A stretch of 64,000 bases of DNA from Vibrio hippocampi (GTDB taxonomy: Bacteria; Pseudomonadota; Gammaproteobacteria; Enterobacterales; Vibrionaceae): the NCBI RefSeq assembly GCF_921292975.1, contig NZ_CAKLCM010000001.1, positions 372,001-436,000 of the forward strand, written 5' to 3'. Below the pieces are notes generated by a model, which saw only the letters and a list, made by a program, of their open reading frames with translations, made no database searches and was not told the DNA's origin. Position numbers and translations under genes: made by a program. Shown in pieces: positions 27,400 to 36,333 of this stretch (position 1 is its first letter; every line of letters starts with the position of its first letter).

Positions 27400-27996
27400 A
27401 TGGACAGTGGATTTGTTTGGGCGGTAGCCCTATTTGCGATTGTGATGGTAGGAACACCTGGACCGAATAATGTTATGTTAACGAATTCGGGCGCTAACTT
27501 TGGCTATATTCGGTCGATCCCGCACTTCATCGGTATCGGTGTTGGTCTTATTAGCTTGCTGCTGCTTAATGGTGCGGGACTCGGGGTTGTGTTTACTTCT
27601 TATCCTGTGGTGCAAGAGGTTCTGAAATGGTTAGGCAGTGCTTATCTGTTGTATCTTGCTTGGCGAATCTTGACGGCTAAGAGAGGGGCGGAAGATGAGG
27701 CGGAAGATATCAAACCGATGAACTCCTTTGAGGCTATTTTATTTCAATATATTAATCCAAAAGCTTGGATGATGTGTATCACCGCAGTCAGCTCGTTTTC
27801 TCTGCCGGGGGAGCAGTATTGGCAATCTCTAGCGGTTATTTGTGCCACTTTTTTACTGGTGCAACTGCCAACTTCTTCGGTATGGGTGGGGTTTGGAATT
27901 GTTATTCGTCAGTGGCTGTCAACCCCCTTGGCGTGGCGTCGCTTTAACCGCGTGATGTCGTTACTAACGGTGCTGTGTATTGCGTTTATTTGGTAG
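27400..27996 (+). CDS. LysE/RhtB-family amino-acid exporter
   Basis: A 198-residue inner-membrane protein with six hydrophobic segments and the family motif VGTPGPNNVMLTNSGANFGY near residues 17-36. Relatives export lysine, arginine, threonine, homoserine or cysteine; the substrate here is not readable from sequence. The ATG follows AAGGGG. It is divergent from a MocR regulator that probably controls it, and its end overlaps the convergent DUF2390 gene by 11 bases. Confidence 0.9.
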   Translation: MDSGFVWAVALFAIVMVGTPGPNNVMLTNSGANFGYIRSIPHFIGIGVGLISLLLLNGAGLGVVFTSYPVVQEVLKWLGSAYLLYLAWRILTAKRGAEDEAEDIKPMNSFEAILFQYINPKAWMMCITAVSSFSLPGEQYWQSLAVICATFLLVQLPTSSVWVGFGIVIRQWLSTPLAWRRFNRVMSLLTVLCIAFIW

Positions 27997-28459
27997 TGTC
28001 AGCGCCATCATCAAAGTGTTGGCATAGGTGATCAGCCCCTAGTTCTTGGCAGTACATATCGACTAAGTGTGAGGCGGATGTAGTGGCTAAGGGCAGGCTG
28101 TTAATGGTTTCAATAAGGTGGGATTGTTGCAGCTGCTCAAGGGACAATTCGAAATTGAGAGCCTCGCGATAGAGGGTATCGGTAACCTGTGTTTTTAGCT
28201 GTTTACGCAGTTGCCGATATTGAGCCAGTAATTGTTCACTGGCATCAAGGCTGGCTTTTACTTGCGGCCATTGCTCTAAAGTAAAAGCCAGATGATTCAC
28301 GTCTAACCATTTAAGTAGCAGCAGCAGGTTAACGTTGCCGTGATAATGATTCTGCAGACTCAGACAAGCTTCTTTCACACCGCGCTCAGCGTAGTAGGCT
28401 AGGCTAAATTGCCATAGCGCTTCGTGGGTAAGTGACTTAGATTGAGTCGTTGTTGTCAT
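27986..28459 (-). CDS. DUF2390 (TIGR02444) family protein
   Basis: A 157-residue predominantly helical cytoplasmic protein of unknown function. LWQFSLAYYAERGVKEACLSLQNHYHGNVNLLLLLKWLD matches the conserved N-terminal region of the TIGR02444/DUF2390 family, known in gammaproteobacteria beside yheS. Its ATG shares a base with the yheS stop, so the pair is translationally coupled. No catalytic motif is seen. Confidence 0.85.
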   Translation of the reverse strand: MTTTTQSKSLTHEALWQFSLAYYAERGVKEACLSLQNHYHGNVNLLLLLKWLDVNHLAFTLEQWPQVKASLDASEQLLAQYRQLRKQLKTQVTDTLYREALNFELSLEQLQQSHLIETINSLPLATTSASHLVDMYCQELGADHLCQHFDDGADTTK

Positions 28460-30378
28460 TATTGGCTGAATTCCTGTTCCATCTCTTCAAGTTGCTCTTG
28501 CAAGCTCATCCACTCCATCTCTACTTCTTCCAGTTCGGATTTGTTCGATGCTTGCTTAGCGAGTATCTCATTGAGTTTAGACTTATTTTCCGCGTCATAC
28601 AGGGATGAATCCGATAATTGTGTTTCCGCTTCTGTTAGTGCGGAACTCAACTTATCCATCTGCTTTTCTAAACTTTGCAGGGATTTACGAATCGGAGCGG
28701 TCTGTTTTCTAAACTCAGCCTCTTTGCGTTTCTGTTCTTTTTTGGCAGCGGCGCTATTGTGGCTGCTTTTGTCAGGTTCGTTCTCTTGGCTCTCTTTGCG
28801 CTCTTGACGTTGCTGCTCGGTGAGCCACTTGTAGTAATCGACAAGATCACCATCAAAAGGGGCAACCTGACGGTCATGAACTAAGTATAGATCGTCTGTT
28901 GTTGCGCGTAGTAGGTAACGGTCGTGACTGACAATGACCATTGCCCCTTCAAAGGTTTGCAGAGCAAAAGTGAGTGCTTGACGCATATCCAAATCAAGGT
29001 GGTTGGTGGGTTCATCGAGGAGCAATAGATTGGGTTTTTGCCAGACGACGAGTGCCAGCACCAGACGAGCCTTTTCGCCCCCGGAGAAAGGCGCGACTTT
29101 TTCTAACGCTTTATCGCCTTGAAAACCAAAGCTACCCAGATAGTCACGAAGCTGTTGTTCGGTATGATTGGGCGCAATTTGCATCAGGTGTTGCAGTGGC
29201 GTCTCTTCAGGGTGCAATGTTTCCAGTTGATGCTGAGCAAAGTAACCAATCTTTACCCCTTGCGAGTAGGTAAGGTCGCCGCCCTTTGCGTTCAACTCAT
29301 TGGATAGCAGTTTAATCAGGGTCGATTTACCGGCACCGTTGCGACCCAATAGACCAATGCGACTACCGGGCACCAGATTGAGGCGAATTTTTTCTAGGAT
29401 AATATTGTCATCGTAACCCGCAGAGACATCGTCCATCATAATGATTGGGTTCGGTAACGCCGCAGGCTCTCTAAACTCAAAACTGAACGGGTTATCAAAC
29501 TGCGCAGGTAATACTTTTTCCATACGCTCAAGCGCCTTGATTCGGCTTTGCGCCTGACGAGCTTTAGACGCTTTATAGCGGAAGCGATCAATGTACTTCT
29601 GCATATGTGACATCTGCTTTTGTTGCTTCTGGAACTGAGCCTGTTGCAGGATGAGCTTTTGCGCGCGTTGTTCTTCAAATGATGAGTAGTTACCGGTGTA
29701 CTCATTAAGCTGTTGGTTTTCAATATGGATAATGCGACCCACAATCGGGTCAAGAAAATCGCGGTCGTGGGAAATCAAAATCAGCGTGCCCGGATAGTTC
29801 TGTAACCATCGCTCCAGCCACATCACGGCATCGAGATCTAAGTGGTTGGTCGGTTCGTCAAGCAATAACAGGTCAGAGCGACACAATAGCGCTTGTGCCA
29901 AGTTTAAACGCATGCGCCAACCACCAGAGAACTGAGTAAGATTCCAACTCATCTGTTCTTGGCTAAAGCCAAGTCCATCAAGTAGCTCTGCTGCTCGAGC
30001 GCGAATACTGTAGCCACCAATCACTTCAATTTTACCGTGCAACTCTGCGACTAAAGTGCCGTTGTCTTGCTGCTCAGCGTCAACGAGGGCTTGTTCCAGT
30101 GCGCGGTATTCTCGGTCACCATCAATCACATATTCAATCGCGGTTCGCTCTAGCGCCGGCGTTTCCTGTGCCACCCAAGCTAATTCCCAGCCAGAAGGCT
30201 GATGAAATGAGCCTGCATCAATAGTGAGTTCGTCTTTCAGCAAGGCAAATAGTGTGGATTTACCACAACCATTTTTGCCGACTAGACCGACTTTATCGCC
30301 GGGGTGAATGGTTGCGCTAGCTTGGTCAAGAAGTGGTTTTCCACCACGAAGCAGTTGAATGTCAGAGAAGGTGATCAT
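28459..30378 (-). CDS. yheS: YheS, ABC-F family ATPase
   Basis: A 639-residue soluble protein with two ABC domains and no membrane part. The first has Walker A GLVGKNGCGKST, signature FSGGWRMRL and Walker B LLLLDEPTNHLD; the second has GLLGRNGAGKST, FSGGEKARL and LLLLDEPTNHLD. Between them lies the P-site tRNA interaction motif (long Gln/Lys-rich helices near residues 240-300). The charged coiled-coil C terminus is typical. ABC-F proteins act on the ribosome during difficult translation. The DUF2390 gene is coupled downstream; kefG is divergent. Confidence 0.95.
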   Translation of the reverse strand: MITFSDIQLLRGGKPLLDQASATIHPGDKVGLVGKNGCGKSTLFALLKDELTIDAGSFHQPSGWELAWVAQETPALERTAIEYVIDGDREYRALEQALVDAEQQDNGTLVAELHGKIEVIGGYSIRARAAELLDGLGFSQEQMSWNLTQFSGGWRMRLNLAQALLCRSDLLLLDEPTNHLDLDAVMWLERWLQNYPGTLILISHDRDFLDPIVGRIIHIENQQLNEYTGNYSSFEEQRAQKLILQQAQFQKQQKQMSHMQKYIDRFRYKASKARQAQSRIKALERMEKVLPAQFDNPFSFEFREPAALPNPIIMMDDVSAGYDDNIILEKIRLNLVPGSRIGLLGRNGAGKSTLIKLLSNELNAKGGDLTYSQGVKIGYFAQHQLETLHPEETPLQHLMQIAPNHTEQQLRDYLGSFGFQGDKALEKVAPFSGGEKARLVLALVVWQKPNLLLLDEPTNHLDLDMRQALTFALQTFEGAMVIVSHDRYLLRATTDDLYLVHDRQVAPFDGDLVDYYKWLTEQQRQERKESQENEPDKSSHNSAAAKKEQKRKEAEFRKQTAPIRKSLQSLEKQMDKLSSALTEAETQLSDSSLYDAENKSKLNEILAKQASNKSELEEVEMEWMSLQEQLEEMEQEFSQ

Positions 30379-30581
30379 GGTTATCTATAGAGCCTTTGAT
30401 TGATTGCTCTCGAATACTAGGGGCAAAGCGGATAAATGTCGATCATTATCCGTTTTGCGTTATGATGGGAAAACCCAGATTAGATACGTATACTTAACCA
30501 ACCATTAACAACTTGATTTAAAGCGCGAGAAGCAAAGCAGCAAAACAATGATCAACGCGATAAAAGGGAACATTTCACGGA

Positions 30582-31172
30582 ATGAAGTACGCAAACAGCC
30601 AGATCCCCCGTAGCGGCAAAGTCCTCGTCGTTTATGCTCACCCTGAGCCACACAACTCTGTGGTCAATCAAATGCTGGTTGAGGCGATTAAAGGTTTGAG
30701 TCATGTGACATTCCGTGATCTCTACTCTCTCTATCCCGACTTTTTTATCGACGTCAAAGCCGAACACCAACTGTTGCTTGAGCATGACGTTATTGTGTTT
30801 CAACACCCGCTCTATATGTACTCGTGTCCTGCATTACTTAAAGAGTGGATTGATCGCGTTGTGGGCAAAGGCTTTGCGTTTGGCGATGATTGCGCCCTTG
30901 AAGGCAAGATTTGGCGCAGTGTCATTACGACCGGAGGCCAGAAATCGGCTTTTAGCCAAACCGGTTACAACAAATATCCCTTAGAGCAAATCTTGCAACC
31001 TTTCGAGTTGACCGCCGCCCTTTGTAAGATGCATTGGGTGGAGCCCTTAGTGCTTTATTGGGCGCGGCGAGTCGACCAACAAACCCAGCAGCAGCATGCC
31101 AAGCGATACCGCCATTGGCTGCTTAACCCCGTTGTAGACATTTCGGAAGAGAACAAGGGGGAGCAATTATGA
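30582..31172 (+). CDS. kefG: KefG, ancillary quinone reductase of the KefB potassium efflux system
   Basis: A 196-residue flavodoxin-like NAD(P)H oxidoreductase. The FMN-binding start is KVLVVYAHPEPHNSVVNQ, followed by FQHPLYMYSCPALLKEWIDRV and ITTGGQKSAF, all typical of the KefF/KefG group. It binds and is needed for full activity of KefB. Its stop overlaps the kefB start by 4 bases (ATGA). The RBS is weak (CACGGA). Confidence 0.93.
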   Translation: MKYANSQIPRSGKVLVVYAHPEPHNSVVNQMLVEAIKGLSHVTFRDLYSLYPDFFIDVKAEHQLLLEHDVIVFQHPLYMYSCPALLKEWIDRVVGKGFAFGDDCALEGKIWRSVITTGGQKSAFSQTGYNKYPLEQILQPFELTAALCKMHWVEPLVLYWARRVDQQTQQQHAKRYRHWLLNPVVDISEENKGEQL

Positions 31173-32959
31173 CCAATGACCTGTTGCAAAGCAGTGTGAT
31201 TTTTCTTGGCGCGGCGGTGGTGGCGGTGCCGATTGCTCAGCGTTTGGGGTTAGGCTCGGTACTCGGCTATTTGCTTGCCGGTATCGCAATTGGTCCATGG
31301 GGACTCGGACTGATTAGTGATGTGGATGAAATCTTACACTTCGCCGAGTTTGGTGTGGTTTTACTGCTGTTTTTAATTGGACTGGAACTCAACCCGAAAA
31401 AACTGTGGCAGATGCGAGTACCGATATTGGGATTAGGAGGAGCGCAAGTTGTGGTGACCACATGCGTACTCTCCGCGTTAGTTTCTATGTTTGGGCTTAG
31501 TTGGCAAACCAGTCTTGTTATCGGTATGGGGTTAGCGCTCTCTTCAACCGCGATTGCATTACGAGTGATTGAAGAGCAAGGGCTAGCCGGGGGAGAGACA
31601 GGTCAGTCCGGCTTTGCGGTTCTATTATTCCAAGACATTGCCGTGATTCCTATGCTCGCCATGTTGCCGGTATTAGCAGGCAATACCAGTGGTAATTGGG
31701 ATGATATTTTGTGGATGTTGGCAGGGGTTGCAGGCTTAGTGATTGGCGGTCATTACCTGATTCGTCCTCTGTTTCGTTATGTTTTGCTCAGTGGCGTGCG
31801 CGAACTCTTCACCGTGGCGGCGCTGCTTTTGGTGATTGGTATTGCGACCTTTATGCAAAAGCTCGGTCTTTCTATGGCATTGGGGACATTCTTGGCTGGA
31901 GTGCTGTTAGCGGAGAGTGAATATCGTCATGAGCTGGAAACCGCTATAGAGCCATTTAAAGGTTTGCTATTGGGGCTGTTTTTTATCGCCGTGGGTATGG
32001 CGGTGAATCTCGGTCTGCTGTTTGCTTCACCATTGGAAATTTTGGCAGCCGTGACGGCATTGATTGTGATTAAAGGCTTGCTGCTCTATTTACTCGCTCG
32101 TTTATTTGGTATTCGCGCTAAAGCGCGCAGCAAGATGGCGGCAATTTTGAGCCAAGGTGGTGAATTTGCCTTTGTGATTTTTACCGCTGCGAGCAGTCAG
32201 GGGCTACTCGCACAGAATGAATCGTCGTTTTTATTGGTCGTGGTCAGCTTGTCGATGGTGACTACGCCGCTGCTGTTGATGGCGCAGAAAAAGTGGTTTG
32301 AGCGCTCGCTCAATCCACAAGAGTTTGAGTCACTACAAAGCGATGTTGAAGATCGTCAACCTAAAGTCATTATTGCCGGCTTTGGTCGCTTTGGGCAGAT
32401 CGTTGGTCGCTTGATGTATGCCAACAAGGTGAGGGTGACGATTTTAGAAAGCGATGCCAGTCAGATCCATCTGTTAAGGAAGTATGGCTATAAGGTGTTT
32501 TATGGTGATGCGACTCAGATTGACCTGCTGCGCTCCGCAGGAGCTGAACGAGCGGAAGCGATTGTGGTGTGTACCGATTCACCGGAAGAGGTGATGAATG
32601 TGGTCGATATTTGCCATCAACATTTTCCCAATCTTAAAGTGTTGGCTCGCGCACGCAGTCGTGTGGAAGCGTATCAATTAATGAGCCATGGCGTCAGTTC
32701 CTATTCTCGAGAAACTTTCTTAGGCGCTTTGGATCTTGGTCGTCAAACACTTATCGAACTGGGCTTTCATCCTTATGAAGCCAAACGCGCCGAAGCGCAT
32801 TTCAAAAAATTAGATAATGCCATGCTGAAAGAGCTATTACCTCAGCATAGTGAAGATAAACAACTTGCCCAGCGTTCAAAAGAGGCACGTAAAGAATTAG
32901 AAGAAATATTCGATCGTGAAATGGAGAACGATCGTCAATCGAGAAATTTTTGGGATTAA
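31169..32959 (+). CDS. kefB: KefB, glutathione-gated K+/H+ antiporter
   Basis: A 596-residue CPA2 antiporter. About twelve hydrophobic helices occupy residues 1-380, including the family motif LLFLIGLELNPKKLW and GFAVLLFQDIAVIPML. A cytoplasmic RCK/TrkA-N domain follows (VIIAGFGRFGQIVGRLM), which binds NAD(H), glutathione or its adducts and gates efflux that acidifies the cell during electrophile stress. The charged C-terminal tail is normal. KefG is encoded immediately upstream; yheV follows after 41 bases. Confidence 0.95.
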   Translation: MTNDLLQSSVIFLGAAVVAVPIAQRLGLGSVLGYLLAGIAIGPWGLGLISDVDEILHFAEFGVVLLLFLIGLELNPKKLWQMRVPILGLGGAQVVVTTCVLSALVSMFGLSWQTSLVIGMGLALSSTAIALRVIEEQGLAGGETGQSGFAVLLFQDIAVIPMLAMLPVLAGNTSGNWDDILWMLAGVAGLVIGGHYLIRPLFRYVLLSGVRELFTVAALLLVIGIATFMQKLGLSMALGTFLAGVLLAESEYRHELETAIEPFKGLLLGLFFIAVGMAVNLGLLFASPLEILAAVTALIVIKGLLLYLLARLFGIRAKARSKMAAILSQGGEFAFVIFTAASSQGLLAQNESSFLLVVVSLSMVTTPLLLMAQKKWFERSLNPQEFESLQSDVEDRQPKVIIAGFGRFGQIVGRLMYANKVRVTILESDASQIHLLRKYGYKVFYGDATQIDLLRSAGAERAEAIVVCTDSPEEVMNVVDICHQHFPNLKVLARARSRVEAYQLMSHGVSSYSRETFLGALDLGRQTLIELGFHPYEAKRAEAHFKKLDNAMLKELLPQHSEDKQLAQRSKEARKELEEIFDREMENDRQSRNFWD

Positions 32960-33000
32960 ATCCAAAAAGCTCAACTGGAAGCGTTACAAGAGTAGTGATT

Positions 33001-33195
33001 ATGAAAAAACGATTTATTGCTGGAGCGGTCTGTCCCAAGTGTTCACAACAAGACAGCCTGCGCTGGTGGATTGAGCAAAATATTGAGTGGGTAGAGTGTG
33101 TTGAATGTCAGTTCACCGAGCAGAGAAAGCCAAAATCTGTTGAGCAGAGTGAACGTGGTAGTGAGGAATTGATTGGCATTTTTAAGCCGCAATGA
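33001..33195 (+). CDS. yheV: YheV, small zinc-ribbon protein (DUF2387)
   Basis: A 64-residue protein with two cysteine pairs, CPKC (residues 10-13) and CVEC (31-34), a likely zinc ribbon, and the core RFIAGAVCPKC. Function unknown. The ATG at 33001 gives the family start MKKRFIAGAVCP; a longer frame from 32950 would overlap kefB. It follows kefB as in related bacteria and is probably co-transcribed. Confidence 0.88.
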   Translation: MKKRFIAGAVCPKCSQQDSLRWWIEQNIEWVECVECQFTEQRKPKSVEQSERGSEELIGIFKPQ

Positions 33196-33220
33196 TTGAG
33201 TTTCCATTTTTAATCCCCCA

Positions 33221-33295
33221 TATATCTGAGTTACCTCAAGATGCAGAGTTCAGAGGACCTCGCTGAACCTCGCATCTTGAGGTAACTTAGGTATA
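33221..33295. repeat. Dispersed palindromic element, copy 1 (full length)
   Basis: A 75-base inverted repeat. The 24-base arms at 33221-33244 and 33272-33295 pair with two mismatches (core GTTACCTCAAGATGC / GCATCTTGAGGTAAC); inside, GTTCAG and CTGAAC form a further pairing. Related copies lie at 37761-37820 and, as one arm only, at 52521-52542. The right arm runs into TATAAT 75 bases before slyD. Confidence 0.9.
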
Positions 33296-33370
33296 ATGAC
33301 AAGCATAGGCCGCCAACGTGCGGCACTTTTTGTTGAGGACATTCCTCTAAGCCAATCATTTGGAGTTGAC

Positions 33371-33940
33371 ATGAAAATTACTCAAAACTCGGTAGTAAGC
33401 CTAGCGTACCAAGTAAAAACTGAAGACGGTGTTGTTGTAGACCAGTCTACTGTTGATGCACCTCTAGATTACCTACACGGTCATAACAACTTAATCGTAG
33501 GTCTAGAAAAAGAGCTAGAAGGCAAAGAAGCGGGTGAGAAGTTCTCTGCAACTGTGACTCCAGAAGACGCATACGGCGAACACAACGACGCACTTGTTCA
33601 ACGTGTCCCTGCTGACGTATTCCAAGGTGTGGATGAAATTGAAGTAGGCATGCGCTTCCTAGCGGATACTGACCAAGGTCCAATTCCTGTTGAAGTAACA
33701 GAAGTTGATGGTGATGAAGTTGTGGTTGATGGCAACCATATGCTTGCAGGTCAAACTTTGACGTTTGACGTTGAAGTGGTTGCAATTCGTGAAGCGACAG
33801 CGGAAGAAATCGAACACGGTCACATCCACCAAGGCGGTGGTTGCTGTGGCGGTGACGGTGAAGAAGGCTGTTGTAGCAGCGACGAAGGTGAAGAGAAAGA
33901 AGGCTGCTGCGGTGGCGGTGGTGACTGCAAGTCTCACTAA
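33371..33940 (+). CDS. slyD: SlyD, FKBP-type peptidyl-prolyl isomerase and metallochaperone
   Basis: A 189-residue protein with an N-terminal FKBP domain (MKITQNSVVSLAYQV; VGLEKELEGKEAGEKF), the inserted IF chaperone domain (DAYGEHNDALVQRVP), and a metal-binding tail from about residue 147 with HGHIH and several Cys pairs (GGCCGG, EGCCSS, EGCCGG) ending in CKSH. It assists protein folding and delivers nickel. The ATG at 33371 follows GGAG; a frame from 33296 begins inside the palindromic repeat and is rejected. A terminator follows. Confidence 0.95.
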   Translation: MKITQNSVVSLAYQVKTEDGVVVDQSTVDAPLDYLHGHNNLIVGLEKELEGKEAGEKFSATVTPEDAYGEHNDALVQRVPADVFQGVDEIEVGMRFLADTDQGPIPVEVTEVDGDEVVVDGNHMLAGQTLTFDVEVVAIREATAEEIEHGHIHQGGGCCGGDGEEGCCSSDEGEEKEGCCGGGGDCKSH

Positions 33941-33953
33941 TCTTATCTTTTTA

Positions 33954-33984
33954 ATAAGGCCTCCATTTTGGAGGTCTTATTTTA
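33954..33984 (+). terminator. Terminator after slyD
   Basis: 11-bp stem ATAAGGCCTCC / GGAGGTCTTAT (one G-T pair) with loop ATTTT, followed by TTT. Confidence 0.8.
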
Positions 33985-34159
33985 TGTCAGCATTTCATTT
34001 TTTATAGAGTTCGACTATTCGAGCGATTCCAACATTTATCTCGCCGCATTGCCAATGTTCTCGTGTGAATCTAGGTTTTTGAATCTTTTAGAATTTAAGT
34101 TTTTCACAGCTTTCACCTTTCGGCTTCTATCTCTTTGAGCCACTGTGTTTTCCCACTGT

Positions 34160-34320
34160 TTACGTCCTTCCTGTTTATTTACGTCCTTCCTGTTTATTTA
34201 CGTCTTTCCCGCGAAGGCAGGAATCTAGCTGAGTGGGGCGCTTGTGGTGAGTAGGTCCCTGCCTTCACAGGGATGACGTTATATAGTGCAGGGGTGACGT
34301 TATATAATGCAGGGATGACG
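34160..34320. repeat. Palindromic element with tandemly amplified ends
   Basis: The centre (34200-34280) is an imperfect hairpin whose arms read CGTCTTTCCCGCGAAGGCAG and CTGCCTTCACAGGGATGACG, like the common 'CGTCATTCCCGCGAAGGCGG' intergenic repeats of gammaproteobacteria. To the left are two copies of a 19-base unit TTACGTCCTTCCTGTTTAT (34160, 34179) plus a partial third; to the right are two copies of a 21-base unit starting AGGGATGACG (34269, 34290) plus a partial third at 34311. Each outer unit carries the terminal CGTC or GACG of the palindrome. Confidence 0.85.
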
Positions 34321-34465
34321 ATAGATATTAAAGTAAAGAGGGGGGGAATGCAGAAAGACTCAGATACTTCCTCCTTCATATTCCGACAACCTCAGCACTA
34401 CCAATAAAGTTTGGCTTTTGCTATTAATACCTCACAATCCAAAACTCAATCACAAGGAAGTCGGT

Positions 34466-35407
34466 ATGTCCCAACCCTTTGCTATTGCCGTTCATGGCGG
34501 TGCTGGCACGATTTTACGCGAGCAGATGACACCAGAGTTGCATCAAGAAATCACAGAAACCCTAGCTCGAGCTGTACAGGCGGGCGAGACATTGTTGCGA
34601 ACGGGTGCCGATGCTTTAGACGCGGCTGTGGTTGCGGTGAAGGTATTAGAAGACTCGCCATTGTTTAATGCCGGAAAAGGTTCGGTATTAACCCATACTG
34701 AAATGGTCGAAATGGATGCGTCGGTGATGCATGGCAAGCAAATGGACGCCGGTGCGGTAGCGGGCATTAAGCATATTAAAAACCCGATTGAACTGGCTAA
34801 AGATGTGATGTTGGATAGCGAGCATGTGATGCTGATTGGTGAGGGCGCTGAAAAGTTTGCCTTTGAAAATGGTCATGACTACACCGAGCAAGACTATTTC
34901 TACACAGAACGACGCTATGAGCAGTTGATGTCGATGAAACAGAAAGGGCAGTTTGCGCTCTCTGAGTCTAAATATCCGGATGATAAAAAGTATGGCACTG
35001 TTGGAGCCGTCGCTTTAGATAAGCAAGGGAACCTTGCTGCGGCGACCAGTACCGGAGGCATCACCAACAAGCAGTATGGGCGTGTTGGTGACACGGCGAT
35101 TATTGGCGCAGGTACCTTTGCGGAAAATGGCAACGTGGCGGTGTCTACGACGGGGATGGGTGAGTATTTTATTCGTAAAACGGTCGCGAGCGATGTGGCG
35201 GCGCGTATGCGTTATCTTAAAGAGGATATTCACCAAGCTTGTGAAAGTGTTATTCAAGGTGAGCTAAAAACCATGGGTGGAGAGGGTGGTTTGATCGCGG
35301 TGGATGCGCAGGGGAATATCCATTTTGCAATGAACAGTTCTGGCATGTATCGCGCCTCATTAAATAGTGATAATGAATTGCTGGTGAAGATCTATGCCGA
35401 TGAATAA
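34466..35407 (+). CDS. iaaA: Isoaspartyl peptidase / plant-type L-asparaginase
   Basis: A 313-residue Ntn-hydrolase precursor. The start MSQPFAIAVHGGAGT is typical, and the autocleavage site is the G-T bond in KYGTVGAVALD, making T178 the N-terminal nucleophile of the beta subunit (E. coli EcAIII uses T179). The substrate loop GDTAIIGAGTFAEN and STTGMGEYFIR are present. It removes isoaspartyl residues from peptides and hydrolyses asparagine. The ATG at 34466 follows AAGGAAG; an earlier start at 34418 is unlikely. Single gene. Confidence 0.94.
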   Translation: MSQPFAIAVHGGAGTILREQMTPELHQEITETLARAVQAGETLLRTGADALDAAVVAVKVLEDSPLFNAGKGSVLTHTEMVEMDASVMHGKQMDAGAVAGIKHIKNPIELAKDVMLDSEHVMLIGEGAEKFAFENGHDYTEQDYFYTERRYEQLMSMKQKGQFALSESKYPDDKKYGTVGAVALDKQGNLAAATSTGGITNKQYGRVGDTAIIGAGTFAENGNVAVSTTGMGEYFIRKTVASDVAARMRYLKEDIHQACESVIQGELKTMGGEGGLIAVDAQGNIHFAMNSSGMYRASLNSDNELLVKIYADE

Positions 35408-35471
35408 TTCGCACGGGTGTGCGGAATACAGTGCCAGCTGATGTTGATTGAAAAATTGCACATAAAATCGC

Positions 35472-35500
35472 TTGCTTATTTCTCACTCATTCAGTAACAT
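35472..35500 (+). promoter_or_regulatory. Candidate promoter of the rpsF operon
   Basis: TTGCTT (35472-35477), 17 bases, TAACAT (35495-35500), followed by the G/C-rich CTGCCG expected of a ribosomal-protein discriminator. Confidence 0.45.
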
Positions 35501-35539
35501 CTGCCGTCCTTATTTCTCGGTCAATTTTATTCGTTCCTT

Positions 35540-35573
35540 GCTTCCTCTGGACGACCGGGCCACTCGTGGAAGC
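35540..35573 (+). promoter_or_regulatory. Candidate S6:S18-binding leader hairpin of rpsF
   Basis: GCTTCC (35540-35545) pairs with GGAAGC (35568-35573); an inner TGG/CCA helix flanks ACGACCGGG, which contains the CCG triplet typical of the S6:S18 autoregulatory leader found before rpsF in many bacteria. It lies 24 bases before the rpsF start. Recognised from motif and position, not from a covariance model. Confidence 0.5.
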
Positions 35574-35596
35574 TAATAATCCGTAAGGAGCAACCT

Positions 35597-35977
35597 ATGC
35601 GTCATTACGAAATCGTATTCATGGTGCACCCTGATCAAAGCGAGCAAGTTGCTGGCATGATCGAGCGTTACACTGGTTCTATCACTGAAGTTGGCGGTAC
35701 TATCCACCGTCTAGAAGATTGGGGTCGTCGTCAACTGGCTTACCCAATCAACAAGCTTCACAAAGCTCACTACGTTCTTATGAACGTTGAAGCGCCACAA
35801 GAAGCTATTGATGAGCTAGAAACTGCTTTCCGTTTTAACGATGCAGTTCTACGTAACATGATTATGCGTACTAAAGCAGCTATCACTGAGCCTTCTATCA
35901 TGCTTAAGCAGAAAGAAGAGCGTGCTCCTCGTCGTGAAGAGCGCAGCGAAGCTAGCCAAGAAGCAGCAGCTGAGTAA
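35597..35977 (+). CDS. rpsF: Ribosomal protein S6
   Basis: A 126-residue S6 protein ([18 protein letters not shown]) that binds S18 and 16S rRNA in the 30S platform. The C terminus is the usual charged, extended tail ([15 protein letters not shown]), a target for glutamate addition in E. coli. RBS AAGGAG. Codon use is strongly biased, as for abundant proteins. It begins the operon rpsF-rpsR-rplI. The gene usually found between rpsF and rpsR (priB) is missing; only 95 bases separate them. Confidence 0.98.
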   Translation: MRHYEIVFMVHPDQSEQVAGMIERYTGSITEVGGTIHRLEDWGRRQLAYPINKLHKAHYVLMNVEAPQEAIDELETAFRFNDAVLRNMIMRTKAAITEPSIMLKQKEERAPRREERSEASQEAAAE

Positions 35978-36000
35978 TTTATTACTCTAGTTAGTTCGAG

Positions 36001-36035
36001 GTAATAACTCTGACTGTTTACAGGCAGGTTATTGC
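36001..36035 (+). other. Stable hairpin in the rpsF-rpsR spacer
   Basis: GTAATAAC-CTG-CTG pairs with CAG-CAG-GTTATTGC around loop TTTA, giving a 14-bp stem (one G-T pair) with two small interruptions. It fills most of the short gap where priB would be expected. Might be a processing or stability element. Confidence 0.6.
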
Positions 36036-36069
36036 TGCAACAAGACTCAAATTTAAGATCAGGAGATAG

Positions 36070-36300
<231 letters not shown>

Positions 36301-36333
36301 TCGGCACCGTTTATTTAGAAAGAGGATTAAGCA

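Larger units (their letters stand above)
33941..34465. other. Repeat-rich intergenic region between slyD and iaaA
   Basis: A 525-base gap with no credible gene. It contains the slyD terminator (33954-33984), about 170 bases of plain AT-rich sequence, the composite palindrome with amplified ends (34160-34320), and about 140 bases of leader for iaaA, including a G7 run at 34340-34346. Confidence 0.75.

Noticed and set aside
33296..33370. Longer N terminus for SlyD beginning at the end of the palindromic repeat
   Set aside because: SlyD proteins start at MKITQNSVVSLAYQV; the ATG at 33371 has GGAG upstream, and the added part is encoded by intergenic sequence.
34160..34320. CRISPR-like array
   Set aside because: Units are contiguous with no unique spacers and different left and right periods; it is a palindrome with tandem ends and there are no cas genes.
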